Counted from the first letter of the stretch, positions 44,371 through 54,449 are shown. The stretch: DNA of 64,000 nucleotides from Herbaspirillum autotrophicum (GCF_001189915.1 NZ_LFLS01000004.1:207901-271900), one strand, 5' to 3'. Made by a program: numbers and translations. The notes: generated by a model not told the origin, from the letters alone.

Positions 44371-45519
44371 ATGGCTGGTCGCAAACATTCGGTTTTCCTG
44401 CTTTGCATCACGCTCGCCGCGCTGCTTTCGCCCGCGGCCCGGGCTGAGCCTGGCATTACCGATAACCAGATCTTGCTGGGTCAGTCGGCGGCATTTACCG
44501 GCCCTACCGCACCACTCGGGATTCAGTTCAGTCTCGGCGCCAAGGTCTATCTGGATAAAATCAATAGCAAAGGCGGTGTGTATGGACGCCGGATAGAGAT
44601 TCGCGCCCTCGATGATCAATATGATCCTGATCTGGCCCTGAAAAATACCGTGCAGTTAATTGAGAAAGATCGTGTATTCGGTCTGTTCGGCTATGTCGGC
44701 TCACCTACCAGCAAAGCCGTCATTCCGCTGGTGAGCAAGGCCAAAATTCCGTTCTTCGCACCGATGTCCGGCAATGGTTCTCTGCGCACACCGTTCAATC
44801 GCCTGATATTCAATATCCGCGCCAGCCACCGTGATGAAATCGAATTTCTGCTGACGCAACTGATGACCATGGGGCTGAAAAATCTGGCCGTGTTTTATCA
44901 GGATGATGCTTATGGACGCACCGGGCTGGCCGGGATTGAAGAAAAGCTGCGCGAAAAGGGCGGCAGGCTGCTGGTCGCCACACCGGTACAAAAAAACAGC
45001 ACCGACGTCAGTGAAGCCGTGGCAGCGATTCTGCCGTTACGCCCCGATGCCGTGTTGCTGGTCAGTACCTACAACTCCAGCGCAGCACTGATCAAGGCCT
45101 TGCGTGCCCAATCCTATCGCGGTCAGTTTTACAGTATGTCGTTTATCGGCAGTCAGGCTTTGCTCAGCACCCTCGGTACCGAGGGCGCTGGCGTGGTGAT
45201 CTCGCAGATCGTGCCGTTTCCATGGCAGGTATCGCGCCCGGTGGTTGGCGAGTATCAGAAAGCGTTTGCCCAAAGCGGCATTCAGACGCTCGACTTCTCC
45301 AGTCTCGAAGGATTCATTGCCGCCAAAGTGCTGGTGGAAGGATTGCGACGTGCCGGCCTCAACCCGACCCGGGAAAAATTCATTCGCGCGCTCGAAACGA
45401 TACGGCATGACAATTACGATGTCGGAGGTTTCGGCATTCAGTTTTCTGCCACCAATCATGAAGGGTCGAAATTCATCGACATGACGGCCATTTCACGCGA
45501 TGGCAAATTCCTGAACTGA
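44371..45519 (+). CDS. LivK-like periplasmic binding protein, second of a tandem pair
   Basis: A 382-residue paralogue of the preceding gene, collinear over the full length (shared GITDNxILxGQSA, VFYQDD, VVISQxVPFPW and DFSSLEGFIAAKVLVEGxRRAG). A strong GGAGGAGGGGGA precedes the ATG. Gap between the two is 88 nt. The pair arose by duplication; different residues in the binding segments suggest diverged ligands. It converges on dsbD with only 8 nt between stops. Confidence 0.85.
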   Translation: MAGRKHSVFLLCITLAALLSPAARAEPGITDNQILLGQSAAFTGPTAPLGIQFSLGAKVYLDKINSKGGVYGRRIEIRALDDQYDPDLALKNTVQLIEKDRVFGLFGYVGSPTSKAVIPLVSKAKIPFFAPMSGNGSLRTPFNRLIFNIRASHRDEIEFLLTQLMTMGLKNLAVFYQDDAYGRTGLAGIEEKLREKGGRLLVATPVQKNSTDVSEAVAAILPLRPDAVLLVSTYNSSAALIKALRAQSYRGQFYSMSFIGSQALLSTLGTEGAGVVISQIVPFPWQVSRPVVGEYQKAFAQSGIQTLDFSSLEGFIAAKVLVEGLRRAGLNPTREKFIRALETIRHDNYDVGGFGIQFSATNHEGSKFIDMTAISRDGKFLN

Positions 45520-45527
45520 TACAGAAA

Positions 45528-47288
45528 CTACCGCAGCGCATCCAATGACTGCAAGAACTTGTCGCTGTTCTGGAAACCGACGACCCGCTTGCCCGCCAGT
45601 TCCTGTCCCTTGGCATCAAAGAAAATGATGCCCGGCGGACCGAACAGCTGAAAGCGTCTGAGCATCGCCTTGTCGTCAGCATTATTGGCGGTGACGTCGA
45701 TCTGCAGCAATACCATGTCCGCCAGCCGGCTTTTCACGCTTGCATCGGTAAAGGTGAATTTTTCCATTTCCTTGCATGACACGCACCAGTCCGCATAAAA
45801 ATCGAGCATCGCCAGTTTGCCGTTGGTTTTCGCCAGCGCAGCATCGAGTTCGGCACTCGATTTGACCCGGATGAATTCGGTATGCGCGGCCGGCGCACCG
45901 CCCAGATGTGACAACGGCGTCAGGGCATCGCGGCCGCCTGTTGCAACACTCACCAGTTGCAACAGGCCCAGCGCGGCAAACACCAGTCCGAACGCGCGCG
46001 CTACCCAACTGGCCTGCGGCTGCCACAACAAATAAGCGCCGTAACCGATACCCAGCACGGCCCAGCCTGCGACATACGACCATGCCGGAATCACCGGCGA
46101 TACCATCCACAAGGCAGTGGCCAGCATCAGCACGCCAAACAGACGCTTGACCGACTCCATCCAGACGCCGGCGCGTGGCAACAAGGTGCCGGCCGAGGCA
46201 CCGATCAACAGTAACGGCACACTCATGCCGACCGCCATCGCGAACAGCGCGCTGCCGCCGGTAAGCACATCGCGGGTCTGGCTGATATACACCAATGCGC
46301 CGGCCAGCGGTGCCGCTACGCAAGGGCCGACGATCAATGCCGAGATCGCGCCCATGATGAATACACCGGCCAGTTTGCCACTGCCTTGTTTACCGGAAGC
46401 CTCGCTCAACTTCGATTGCAGCGACGCCGGCAATTGCAATTGGTAGACGTTGAACATCGACAACGACAAGCCCACCATCAACAACGCGAACAGGCTGAGC
46501 ACCCACGGATTTTGCAATGCGGCCGACAAGCCTTCACCGATCAGACCGGCCGACACGCCAAGAATCGTATAGACCAGTGCCATGCCGAGCGCATACATCA
46601 CCGATAACAGAAAGCTGCGTCCACGTCTGGTTTGCGCACCTTCGCCGACAATGATCGACGACAGGATCGGCAACATCGGCAACACGCAGGGCGTGAATGA
46701 AAGTCCCAGGCCGAGCAGGAAAAACAGGGACAGAATCGCCAGCAATTTTCCACTCTTCAATGTCGCTGCAATGCCTTCGAGATCCGACAGCGATGACGGC
46801 GCGGCATCTGCAATGGCGGGACCGACGGACTTGCCGACCACGTCCGGCGACAAGGTCGCCGGCGTATCCATCGGCGGATAGCACAGACCGGCATCGGCAC
46901 AGCCTTGCGCGGTTGAGGTCAGTTGAAAAGTGCCTGCTGCGTCCACCGGTATGCGAATCGCGATACGGTGATGATAGGTTTCCACTTCCTTCTGGAAGTT
47001 TTCGTCGTACTTCACTTTGCCCGGAGGAATGACCGGCGTTCCCAGCGTTGCCCCCTGTGCTGCGAAGTGAAAACGGTCGCGATACATGTAATAGCCATCG
47101 GCAATGTCGTACACCACTTCCGCAGTCCTGGCGTCGACCATGCTGGCGGAAAACCTGAATGCAACTTCCGGCGCCAGATACTCTTCTGCCCGTACCTTCG
47201 GTTGCAACAAGATTGCTGCCACCAGGAACAGACCAAGCATCAGGAGCGCACGCGGACGGCGGACGATTGCAGACAATTGCTTAAACAT
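45528..47288 (-). CDS. dsbD: Thiol:disulfide interchange protein DsbD
   Basis: A 586-residue inner-membrane electron transporter moving reductant from cytoplasmic thioredoxin to periplasmic DsbC-like and cytochrome c thiol partners. All three cysteine pairs are visible: Cys130/Cys136 in the N-terminal domain (CADAGLC), Cys201/Cys323 in the membrane domain (FTPCVLP and GPCVAAP), and Cys502/Cys505 in the C-terminal thioredoxin domain (WCVSC). The frame is open 32 codons upstream within cutA; ATG at 47288 overlaps the cutA stop by 8 nt and is preferred. Confidence 0.94.
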   Translation of the reverse strand: MFKQLSAIVRRPRALLMLGLFLVAAILLQPKVRAEEYLAPEVAFRFSASMVDARTAEVVYDIADGYYMYRDRFHFAAQGATLGTPVIPPGKVKYDENFQKEVETYHHRIAIRIPVDAAGTFQLTSTAQGCADAGLCYPPMDTPATLSPDVVGKSVGPAIADAAPSSLSDLEGIAATLKSGKLLAILSLFFLLGLGLSFTPCVLPMLPILSSIIVGEGAQTRRGRSFLLSVMYALGMALVYTILGVSAGLIGEGLSAALQNPWVLSLFALLMVGLSLSMFNVYQLQLPASLQSKLSEASGKQGSGKLAGVFIMGAISALIVGPCVAAPLAGALVYISQTRDVLTGGSALFAMAVGMSVPLLLIGASAGTLLPRAGVWMESVKRLFGVLMLATALWMVSPVIPAWSYVAGWAVLGIGYGAYLLWQPQASWVARAFGLVFAALGLLQLVSVATGGRDALTPLSHLGGAPAAHTEFIRVKSSAELDAALAKTNGKLAMLDFYADWCVSCKEMEKFTFTDASVKSRLADMVLLQIDVTANNADDKAMLRRFQLFGPPGIIFFDAKGQELAGKRVVGFQNSDKFLQSLDALR

Positions 47289-47640
47289 GCATTTCTTTCT
47301 TTGTTTCTGTAATGAGCCACTGCAAATAAGCAGGCAAACCACCGGTAATCGGCAACGCAATGATTTCCGGTACATCATAGACATGATTTTTCTTGATCGT
47401 CGCTTCCAGCTCAGGATAGCGCGCTTGCGTGGTCTTGATGAGCAGACTGACTTCCTCGGCTTGCGCCACTTTCCCCTGCCATTGGTAGACCGACTTTACC
47501 GCAGGCAAGATATTGACGCACGCGGCCAGCCTTTGTTCCACAAGAATATGCGCCAGCGATGTTGCCGCCGCGATATCCGGCACATTGGCCATCACCAATA
47601 ATGCCTGCCCTGCCAGTTCCGCTGTCGCTGGTACTGTCAT
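47281..47640 (-). CDS. cutA: Divalent-cation tolerance protein CutA
   Basis: A 119-residue trimeric cytosolic protein: VMANVPDIAAATSLAHILVEQRLAACVNILP, KTTQARYPELEATIKKNHVYDVPEIIALPI and the final WL motif are conserved. It is linked with copper tolerance and other roles, mechanism not settled. The frame is open upstream to 47730; ATG at 47640 with GGGAGAGTGAA is preferred. Its end overlaps dsbD. Confidence 0.93.
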   Translation of the reverse strand: MTVPATAELAGQALLVMANVPDIAAATSLAHILVEQRLAACVNILPAVKSVYQWQGKVAQAEEVSLLIKTTQARYPELEATIKKNHVYDVPEIIALPITGGLPAYLQWLITETKKEMHV

Positions 47641-47669
47641 TTCACTCTCCCGCTGCAATTCCGGCCGGC

Positions 47670-48446
47670 TCAGAAACGGCGCCGGGTCAGAATCATTGCC
47701 ACATAAAATCCGCCGCAGCAATACATGCACAAAATGGCGATATCCATCACCGGATGCGGCGGCCAGGTGCCGAGTATCAACGGCCGAATCAGATTGACTG
47801 CAGCACCCAGCGGCAAGATGCGCGAGATCAGCTGCAGCCAGTCAGGCAATTGCGTCACAGGATAGTACACGCCCGACAGGAACACCATCGGCGTCAGGAT
47901 CAGCGTGAAATAATACGTAAAGAAATCATAACCGCGCGCCAGCGCATTCATGATCAGACCGAGCGCGGCAAACGTCATCCCGATCAGAAACAGCAATGGC
48001 AGCACTAGCAAGACCTGCGGATGCAGGCCGATGCCGAGCGCGAAGATCACGCCCAGAATGGCGACACCGCTGAACAACGATTTGGTGGCGCTCCACAACA
48101 GTTCTGCGAGCACGATGTCGTCGAGGGCCAGCGGCGCATTCAGCAAGGCGTCCCAGGTGCCCTGTACGCTCATGCGCGAGTACGCCGAGTACAAGGCTTC
48201 GAATGAGGCGGCCATCATCACCGACATGCAAATCGAACCGGATGCCAGATAGTGCAGATAGGGCACACCGCCAACGTGGCTGAGCAAACTGCCGAGGCCG
48301 TAACCGAATGCAATCAGGGTGATCAGGGGATCGGCAATATTGCCGATGACACTGGCAAACGCCAGTTTTTTCCAGACCAGAAAATTGCGTCTCCAGATCG
48401 GGTAAAAACGCGTAGAGAAACGCGGTATCGCATATGTGGCATTCAT
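47670..48446 (-). CDS. ABC-2 type exporter permease, NodJ-like
   Basis: A 258-residue permease with six hydrophobic helices, ABC-2 type. MNATYAIPRFSTRFYPIWRRNFLVWKK at the N-terminus and GVYYPVTQLPDWLQ in the C-terminal half resemble NodJ/polysaccharide-export permeases. It is coupled to the ATPase gene upstream by 1 nt and probably forms an exporter of unknown cargo. cutA starts 29 nt after it on the same strand. Confidence 0.87.
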   Translation of the reverse strand: MNATYAIPRFSTRFYPIWRRNFLVWKKLAFASVIGNIADPLITLIAFGYGLGSLLSHVGGVPYLHYLASGSICMSVMMAASFEALYSAYSRMSVQGTWDALLNAPLALDDIVLAELLWSATKSLFSGVAILGVIFALGIGLHPQVLLVLPLLFLIGMTFAALGLIMNALARGYDFFTYYFTLILTPMVFLSGVYYPVTQLPDWLQLISRILPLGAAVNLIRPLILGTWPPHPVMDIAILCMYCCGGFYVAMILTRRRF

Positions 48447-48447
48447 A

Positions 48448-49380
48448 TCAATCCCTCATCTCGCGACCGGTCAGCTTCAGGAACAAATCCTCCAGATTGG
48501 CCGGGCGATGCATATAACGCACGCCTTCCGCGTATTGCAGGCTGGACAGCAGCAGTTGTACGCTGTTGGTATAGCAGAACACGGTTTCGCCGCTGTATTC
48601 GATGCGTCCCGCCAGTTCCTTGCCCTGGCGTTCACCCCAGGCACGGGCACTCTCGCCGTAGACTTCCACCACCTGCGTTTCGATATGCTCGACGATCAAG
48701 GAGCGCGGCGAGCCTTCGGCAATCATCTTGCCATGATCAATCACGGCCAGCCGGTCGCACAAGCGCTCGGCTTCATCCATGAAATGGGTGGTCAGCAAAA
48801 TGGTTTTGCCTTTGGACAGCAAGCTTTTGAGACGCTCCCAGATCATGTGCCGGGCTTGAGGATCGAGGCCGGTGGTCGGCTCGTCCATGAAAATGATGTC
48901 GGGGTCATTGACCAGGGCTCTGGCCAGCGTAAGACGACGTTTCATGCCGCCGGACAACTCGCCGATACGCGCATCCTTCTTGGCTTGCAGATTGGCGAAT
49001 ATCAACAGTTCGGGTATCCGTTCCAGCATGACGGCATCGGCGATGCCGAAGTAGCGGCCGTAGACCAGCAGGTTTTCCTGCACTGTAAAATCCGGATCGA
49101 GATTGTCTGCCTGCGGCACTACGCCCACCTGCATGCGTGCAGCTCTTGCCTGGGCCGGTACCGGCTTTCCCGCCAGTTGGATATCGCCGCCATCGGGAGT
49201 CGTCAATCCCAGGCACAGACGCAGCGTGGTGGTCTTGCCGGCGCCGTTGGGGCCCAGCAAGCCATAGCACTCGCCGCGTTTCAATGAAAAGGAAATGCCG
49301 TCGACAATCGTGGTACGCGCACTGCCGTTGCCGTAGGTCTTGTAGAGTCCGTTAACGCTGAGTATGGGTAATTCCTGCAT
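48448..49380 (-). CDS. ABC-2 type exporter ATPase, NodI-like
   Basis: A 310-residue ATPase of the NodI/DrrA class: Walker A GPNGAGKT, signature [15 protein letters not shown], Walker [13 protein letters not shown], and the H-loop [15 protein letters not shown]; the ~90-residue C-terminal extension is usual. It starts the pair ATPase-permease ahead of cutA. Similarity is to export rather than import ATPases. Confidence 0.9.
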   Translation of the reverse strand: MQELPILSVNGLYKTYGNGSARTTIVDGISFSLKRGECYGLLGPNGAGKTTTLRLCLGLTTPDGGDIQLAGKPVPAQARAARMQVGVVPQADNLDPDFTVQENLLVYGRYFGIADAVMLERIPELLIFANLQAKKDARIGELSGGMKRRLTLARALVNDPDIIFMDEPTTGLDPQARHMIWERLKSLLSKGKTILLTTHFMDEAERLCDRLAVIDHGKMIAEGSPRSLIVEHIETQVVEVYGESARAWGERQGKELAGRIEYSGETVFCYTNSVQLLLSSLQYAEGVRYMHRPANLEDLFLKLTGREMRD

Positions 49381-49414
49381 GTCTTCTATCCATATTTTCT
49401 GATCCCGGCACCCA

Positions 49415-49442
49415 ATAAAAAAGCCAGGCTAAGCCTGGCTTT
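49415..49442 (-). terminator. Intrinsic terminator of the ribosomal protein operon
   Basis: On the minus strand a 9-bp stem (AAGCCAGGC / GCCTGGCTT) with a 3-nt loop is followed by TTTTTTATT. It lies about 25 nt after the rplQ stop. Confidence 0.88.
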
Positions 49443-49464
49443 TCTTCGCTACTGATGACCGGAA

Positions 49465-49860
49465 TTACTCGACGCTTGGCGCATCGGCTTCGTCAGTCAC
49501 TTCAGGACGATCAACCAGTTCAACAAAAGCCATCGGTGCATTGTCGCCGACGCGGAAACCCATTTTCAGGATACGCAGGTAGCCGCCGTTACGTGCAGCG
49601 TAGCGTGGACCCAGTTCGGAGAACAGCTTGCCGACGATTTCACGATCGCGCAGGCGGGAAAATGCCAGACGCTTGTTTGCCAGTGTATCAGTCTTGCCCA
49701 AAGTCAGAATTGGCTCAACGACGCGGCGCAGTTCTTTTGCTTTTGGCAGAGTTGTCTTGATTGCTTCGTGGCGCAGCAGGGATACTGTCATGTTGCGCAG
49801 CATCGCCAGGCGATGCGAGGAAGTACGATTCAGTTTACGGAGACCGTGACGGTGACGCAT
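49465..49860 (-). CDS. rplQ: 50S ribosomal protein L17
   Basis: A 131-residue protein, [24 protein letters not shown] at the start as in all L17, and a longer acidic C-terminal tail ([12 protein letters not shown]) usual in betaproteobacteria. Last gene of the alpha operon; it follows rpoA after a 145-nt gap, longer than the ~20-40 nt usual, with a small CTGCCA/TGGCAG hairpin inside. Confidence 0.97.
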   Translation of the reverse strand: MRHRHGLRKLNRTSSHRLAMLRNMTVSLLRHEAIKTTLPKAKELRRVVEPILTLGKTDTLANKRLAFSRLRDREIVGKLFSELGPRYAARNGGYLRILKMGFRVGDNAPMAFVELVDRPEVTDEADAPSVE

Positions 49861-50005
49861 GATATTTCCTTTCGGTTAGTATTAATCCAGTTCTTCGATC
49901 GACACCTTGTTGCTGTGCCGCGGACCGGTATGATGATGAAAACAGGTGCTACAGGATGCTGCAAATAACGAACTGCCACGAATGGCAGCCCGCTATTATC
50001 GCATA

Positions 50006-50983
50006 TTATTTCTCGAGACCGGCTGGTGGCCAGTTTTCCAGCTTCATGCCCAGTGTCAGACCGCGCGATGCCAGTACTTCCTTGATTTCGTTCAGGGACT
50101 TGCGGCCCAGATTCGGCGTCTTCAGAAGTTCGTTTTCGCTGCGCTGGATCAGATCGCCGATGTAGTAAATATTTTCGGCTTTCAGGCAGTTCGCGGAACG
50201 CACTGTCAGTTCCAGGTCGTCGACCGGACGCAACAGGATAGGATCGACCTGCGGTGCACGCGATGGCGCTTCTGCAGTTGCTTCGGTACCTTCCAGTGCG
50301 GCAAACACATTCAGTTGGTCAACCAGAACGCGGGCCGATTGACGGATCGCTTCTTCCGGCGTGATCACACCGTTGGTTTCGATATTGATGACCAGCTTGT
50401 CCAGATCGGTACGTTGTTCCACACGAGCGGATTCAACGGCATACGACACGCGACGGACAGGCGAGAACGATGCGTCCAGAATGATACGACCGATGGTCTT
50501 GTTCGCATCTTCGCTCAGACGGCGAACGTTACCTGGCACATAGCCACGGCCCTTTTCAACCTTGATCTGCATGTCGAGCTTGCCGCCGGCAGTCAGATTG
50601 GCAATGATGTGATCCGGATTGATCAGCTCAACATCGTGCGGCAGATCGATATCCGATGCCAGCACAACGCCTTCGCCTTCTTTCTTCAGGGTCAGTGTCA
50701 CTTCGTCGCGGTTATGCAACTTGAACACAACGCCCTTCAGGTTCAACAGAATATCAACGATATCTTCCTGCACGCCGTCGAGCGACGAGTACTCGTGCAC
50801 AACACCAGCGATGGTCACTTCGGTTGGCGCGTAGCCGATCATCGAGGACAACAGGACGCGGCGCAATGCGTTGCCCAGTGTGTGGCCGTAACCGCGTTCA
50901 AATGGCTCCATCACGACTTTGGCGTGACCGGCGCCGAGCGCTTCGACTTCGATGATACGTGGCTTCAACAAACTATTTTGCAT
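50006..50983 (-). CDS. rpoA: RNA polymerase alpha subunit
   Basis: A 325-residue subunit: N-terminal assembly domain (about 1-230, [18 protein letters not shown] near 30-47) and C-terminal DNA- and activator-binding domain (about 250-325, [40 protein letters not shown]). Length standard. A strong intrinsic terminator lies just upstream, between rpsD and rpoA, so its expression may depend on readthrough. Confidence 0.98.
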   Translation of the reverse strand: MQNSLLKPRIIEVEALGAGHAKVVMEPFERGYGHTLGNALRRVLLSSMIGYAPTEVTIAGVVHEYSSLDGVQEDIVDILLNLKGVVFKLHNRDEVTLTLKKEGEGVVLASDIDLPHDVELINPDHIIANLTAGGKLDMQIKVEKGRGYVPGNVRRLSEDANKTIGRIILDASFSPVRRVSYAVESARVEQRTDLDKLVINIETNGVITPEEAIRQSARVLVDQLNVFAALEGTEATAEAPSRAPQVDPILLRPVDDLELTVRSANCLKAENIYYIGDLIQRSENELLKTPNLGRKSLNEIKEVLASRGLTLGMKLENWPPAGLEK

Positions 50984-51040
50984 GAAATGTCCTTTTCAAT
51001 ACCCTCGGCTCATTACACCGATAAGGCTGATGGCATTACG

Positions 51041-51073
51041 AAAAAAGCCCGCCGGTCGATATGACCGGCGGGC
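51041..51073 (-). terminator. Intrinsic terminator between rpsD and rpoA
   Basis: On the minus strand GCCCGCCGGTC pairs with GACCGGCGGGC (11 bp, 5-nt loop) and is directly followed by TTTTTT. It lies 13 nt after the rpsD stop and about 58 nt before the rpoA start. A full-strength terminator inside an essential operon is unexpected. Confidence 0.85.
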
Positions 51074-51085
51074 CGGGAAAACTGA

Positions 51086-51709
51086 TTAACGGGAATACAG
51101 TTCGACGATCAGCGATTCGTTGACGTCGTTGGCGATTTCGTTACGGTCCGGCGAAGTCTTGAAAGTGCCTTCCAGCTTCTTGGCATCAACGGAAACCCAT
51201 GCAGGGAAACCGGATTGCTCAGCCAGCGACAGCGCTTCAGCGATACGCACTTGCTTCTTCGCCTTTTCACGAATGGCGATAACATCACCAGCCTTGACTT
51301 GGTACGAAGCGATGTTGACAACGATACCGTTGACGGTCAGCGCCTTGTGCGACACCAGTTGGCGCGCTTCAGCACGAGTCGAGCCGAAACCCATACGATA
51401 GACAACGTTGTCCAGACGCGCTTCCAGCAGCTTCAACAGCGTTTCGCCGGTGTTGCCCTTGCGACGGTCCGCTTCTGCGAAATAACGACGGAATTGACGC
51501 TCGAGCACGCCGTACATACGCTTGACCTTTTGCTTTTCGCGCAGTTGGTTACCGTAGTCCGAAGTACGAGCACCGGAAGTACGACCGTGTTGACCAGGCT
51601 TGGAGTCCAGTTTGCACTTGGAGTCCAGCGAGCGACGTGCGCTCTTGAGGAACAGATCGGTGCCTTCGCGGCGGGAGAGTTTTGCTTTTGGTCCAATATA
51701 ACGTGCCAC
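51086..51709 (-). CDS. rpsD: 30S ribosomal protein S4
   Basis: A 207-residue primary 16S-binding protein, [32 protein letters not shown] as usual. Start is GTG at 51709, directly preceded by AAGGAATTATC; the upstream frame runs to 51796 without a Shine-Dalgarno and includes an intergenic hairpin. In many bacteria S4 represses its own alpha operon by binding near rpsM; I cannot see such a site with confidence here. Confidence 0.97.
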   Translation of the reverse strand: MARYIGPKAKLSRREGTDLFLKSARRSLDSKCKLDSKPGQHGRTSGARTSDYGNQLREKQKVKRMYGVLERQFRRYFAEADRRKGNTGETLLKLLEARLDNVVYRMGFGSTRAEARQLVSHKALTVNGIVVNIASYQVKAGDVIAIREKAKKQVRIAEALSLAEQSGFPAWVSVDAKKLEGTFKTSPDRNEIANDVNESLIVELYSR

Positions 51710-51793
51710 GATAATTCCTTTGTAGATATGACGTCCGGTACACAGTCCGGGCGCTAGTTTGATCTGCCTGCTATCAAACGGTGGGCTTAAGAA

Positions 51794-51820
51794 CAAAACC
51801 CGCCAAGTTCATTGGCGGGT
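51794..51820 (-). terminator. Hairpin with short T-run between rpsK and rpsD
   Basis: On the minus strand ACCCGCCAA and TTGGCGGGT form a 9-bp stem with a 5-nt loop, followed by TTTTGTTC. It resembles a weak intrinsic terminator in the rpsK/rpsD gap. Confidence 0.6.
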
Positions 51821-51858
51821 AGTTTACTGACTGTAAACCACGAGAGTTTACACCAGAA

Positions 51859-52263
51859 TCAGATGCGACGGCGTTTCGGCGGACGGCAACCGTTGTGCGG
51901 AACTGGTGTCACGTCTTGAATCTGGGTGATCTTGATACCGAGATTGTTGAGTGCACGAACTGCGGACTCACGACCAGGACCAGGGCCCTTGATACGTACT
52001 TCCAGGTTCTTGATACCGCATTCAATTGCAACCTTGCCAGCGGCTTCGGCAGCTACCTGTGCAGCGAACGGAGTCGATTTGCGCGAGCCCTTGAAACCTG
52101 CACCACCAGAAGTTGCCCAAGACAAAGCATTACCTTGGCGATCAGTGATCGTGATGATGGTATTGTTGAACGAAGCGTGAACGTGAGCGATACCTTCTGC
52201 TACGTTCTTCTTAACTTTCTTGCGCACACGTGCTGCTGCGGCGTTATTTGGGGCTTTTGCCAT
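51859..52263 (-). CDS. rpsK: 30S ribosomal protein S11
   Basis: A 134-residue platform protein; the core [31 protein letters not shown] and the Arg-rich terminus (CRPPKRRRI) are intact. Gap to rpsM is 40 nt; the gap to rpsD carries the hairpin at 51794-51820. Confidence 0.98.
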   Translation of the reverse strand: MAKAPNNAAAARVRKKVKKNVAEGIAHVHASFNNTIITITDRQGNALSWATSGGAGFKGSRKSTPFAAQVAAEAAGKVAIECGIKNLEVRIKGPGPGRESAVRALNNLGIKITQIQDVTPVPHNGCRPPKRRRI

Positions 52264-52303
52264 AATTATTTCCTTGAATCCGAACGACTTGCGTCAGGCG
52301 GTA

Positions 52304-52669
52304 TTATTTCTTCAACGATTGAGCGGCCTTACGCGGTCCCTTGCGTGTACGCGCATTGGTACGTGTACGTTGGCCACGGCAAGGCAAGCCCTTACGATGA
52401 CGCATGCCACGATAGCAACCGAGGTCCATCAAACGCTTGATGTTCATCGACAGCTCACGACGCAGATCACCTTCAACAACGAATTTTGCAATTTCGTCGC
52501 GAAGCTTTTCCAGTTCGTTGTCGTCCAGATCTTTGACCTTCTTAGTGGTCAAAACACCCGTGTTGGCGCAAATTTCTTGCGCACGTGGGCGGCCAACACC
52601 GTAGATAGCCGTGAGGCCGATAACAGTGTGCTGATGGTTGGGGATATTTACCCCTGCAATACGTGCCAT
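52304..52669 (-). CDS. rpsM: 30S ribosomal protein S13
   Basis: A 121-residue head protein, [31 protein letters not shown] as usual, basic tail [12 protein letters not shown]. It follows rpmJ after 28 nt and starts the alpha-operon part of the block. Confidence 0.98.
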   Translation of the reverse strand: MARIAGVNIPNHQHTVIGLTAIYGVGRPRAQEICANTGVLTTKKVKDLDDNELEKLRDEIAKFVVEGDLRRELSMNIKRLMDLGCYRGMRHRKGLPCRGQRTRTNARTRKGPRKAAQSLKK

Positions 52670-52697
52670 GCGTTATTCCTCGATCAATAACGTTAAA

Positions 52698-52811
52698 TTA
52701 ACCTTGGCGCTGTTTATGACGCGGTTCTGTGCAGATAACACGAACTACGCCTTTGCGCTTGATGATCTTACAGTTGCGGCAGATCCGCTTGACTGATGCG
52801 AGCACTTTCAT
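52698..52811 (-). CDS. rpmJ: 50S ribosomal protein L36
   Basis: A 37-residue protein, translated from the minus strand as [15 protein letters not shown] and so on, ending [11 protein letters not shown]. Cys11 and Cys14 (CRNC) with the later Cys and His form the zinc-ribbon, so this is the zinc-binding (C+) form of L36. It lies between infA and rpsM and was too short to be flagged by length-based searches. Confidence 0.95.
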   Translation of the reverse strand: MKVLASVKRICRNCKIIKRKGVVRVICTEPRHKQRQG

Positions 52812-52842
52812 TGTGGCCCTCTTTCTTTCAATAGTTTCACTC

Positions 52843-53061
52843 TTACTTGGTACGGAACACAATACGTGCCCGGCTCAAATCATAAGGAGTCAGTTCCACC
52901 GTTACCTTATCTCCTGGCAGGATGCGAATATAGTTCATCCGCATCTTGCCGGAAATATGTCCTAGTACAACATGTCCGTTTTCCAACTTAACTCTGAATG
53001 TCGCATTCGGAAGGTTTTCCAGAACCTCGCCTTGCATCTGGATAACATCGACTTTTGCCAT
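52843..53061 (-). CDS. infA: Translation initiation factor IF-1
   Basis: A 72-residue OB-fold factor: [42 protein letters not shown] as in the family. Placed between secY and rpmJ, the usual betaproteobacterial site. Gap to secY 31 nt. Confidence 0.97.
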   Translation of the reverse strand: MAKVDVIQMQGEVLENLPNATFRVKLENGHVVLGHISGKMRMNYIRILPGDKVTVELTPYDLSRARIVFRTK

Positions 53062-53092
53062 TCGCCAACTCGTTCCTGGGCCATACCCTCAC

Positions 53093-54424
53093 TTATCGTG
53101 AGGTCATACCGCCCTTGAAATTCGCTTTACGAAGCAACGAATCATACTGCTGCGACATTACATAATTCTGTACCTGCGCCATGAAGTCCATCGTCACGAC
53201 CACAATAATCAGAAGGGATGTACCACCGAAGTAGAACGGTACCTTCCAGCGTGCGATCAGAAACTCGGGCAACAAACACACCAGCGTGATATACACCGCA
53301 CCGGCCAGCGTCAGGCGCATCAGGATCTTGTCGATATAGCGTGCGGTCTGCTCACCTGGACGAATCCCCGGGACAAAGGCACCACTCTTCTTCAAGTTAT
53401 CTGCAGTTTCTTTGCTGTTGAACACCAGCGCAGTATAGAAAAAGCAGAAAAATACAATAGCAATTGCGTACAACAAAGCGTGGATCGGCTCACCTGGCGC
53501 CATCGATGCCGCCAAATCTTTCAGGAAACGAATGAAAGGATTGGTGGTGTCACCGGATGTAAACCAGCTGGTAATCGTTGCCGGGAACAAGATGATCGAC
53601 GAAGCGAAGATAGGAGGAATGACGCCTGCCATATTCAGCTTCAGTGGCAAATGACTGCTTTGACCACCGTAAATCTTGTTACCGACCTGACGCTTGGCGT
53701 AATTGACCAGAATCTTGCGTTGACCGCGTTCGATAAAGACCACCAGGAATGTGACCAGGGCCACGATCAGGCAGATCAGAATCGCCGACAGCGCATTCAT
53801 CGATCCGGTACGCACCAGCTCAAACAAGCCACCCAGTGCATTCGGCAAACCTGCAGCAATACCGGCAAAAATGATGATCGAAATGCCGTTACCAAGTCCG
53901 CGCTCAGTAATTTGTTCACCCAGCCACATCAGGAACATCGTACCGGTTACCAGCGTCACTACTGTCGTGAATCGGAACGCCAGGCCTGGATCCAGCACCA
54001 GACCGGCTTGCGACTCGAGTGCAACAGCAATGCCCAGAGCCTGAAACGTTGCCAGCAACAAAGTGCCGTAACGGGTGTACTGGGTAATCTTGCGACGCCC
54101 CGCTTCACCTTCCTTCTTCAGCGCTTCCAGCTGCGGTGACACAACCGACAACAATTGCATGATGATCGATGCCGAAATGTACGGCATGATACCAAGTGCG
54201 AAAATCGTGAAGCGGGACAGAGCACCACCCGAGAACATGTTGAACATGCCCAGAATGCCACCCTGATTCTGCTTGAACAATTGCGCCAATTGCGTCGGGT
54301 CAATTCCTGGAACAGGAATATGTGCGCCGATGCGATATACAACCAATGCTGCCAGCAAAAACCACAAACGGCCCCAGGGGAAACCTTTTGCAGCGCCTTT
54401 AGCAAGTTGAGGGGTAGTCGCCAA
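53093..54424 (-). CDS. secY: Protein translocase channel subunit SecY
   Basis: A 443-residue inner-membrane protein with ten hydrophobic helices, forming the SecYEG channel. [18 protein letters not shown] and the C5 loop [17 protein letters not shown] are conserved. It follows rplO in the spc operon. Its translocation partner chaperone SecB is also in this window. Confidence 0.97.
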   Translation of the reverse strand: MATTPQLAKGAAKGFPWGRLWFLLAALVVYRIGAHIPVPGIDPTQLAQLFKQNQGGILGMFNMFSGGALSRFTIFALGIMPYISASIIMQLLSVVSPQLEALKKEGEAGRRKITQYTRYGTLLLATFQALGIAVALESQAGLVLDPGLAFRFTTVVTLVTGTMFLMWLGEQITERGLGNGISIIIFAGIAAGLPNALGGLFELVRTGSMNALSAILICLIVALVTFLVVFIERGQRKILVNYAKRQVGNKIYGGQSSHLPLKLNMAGVIPPIFASSIILFPATITSWFTSGDTTNPFIRFLKDLAASMAPGEPIHALLYAIAIVFFCFFYTALVFNSKETADNLKKSGAFVPGIRPGEQTARYIDKILMRLTLAGAVYITLVCLLPEFLIARWKVPFYFGGTSLLIIVVVTMDFMAQVQNYVMSQQYDSLLRKANFKGGMTSR

Positions 54425-54449
54425 TTAATGCTCCGCGTCAATCGTCAGA

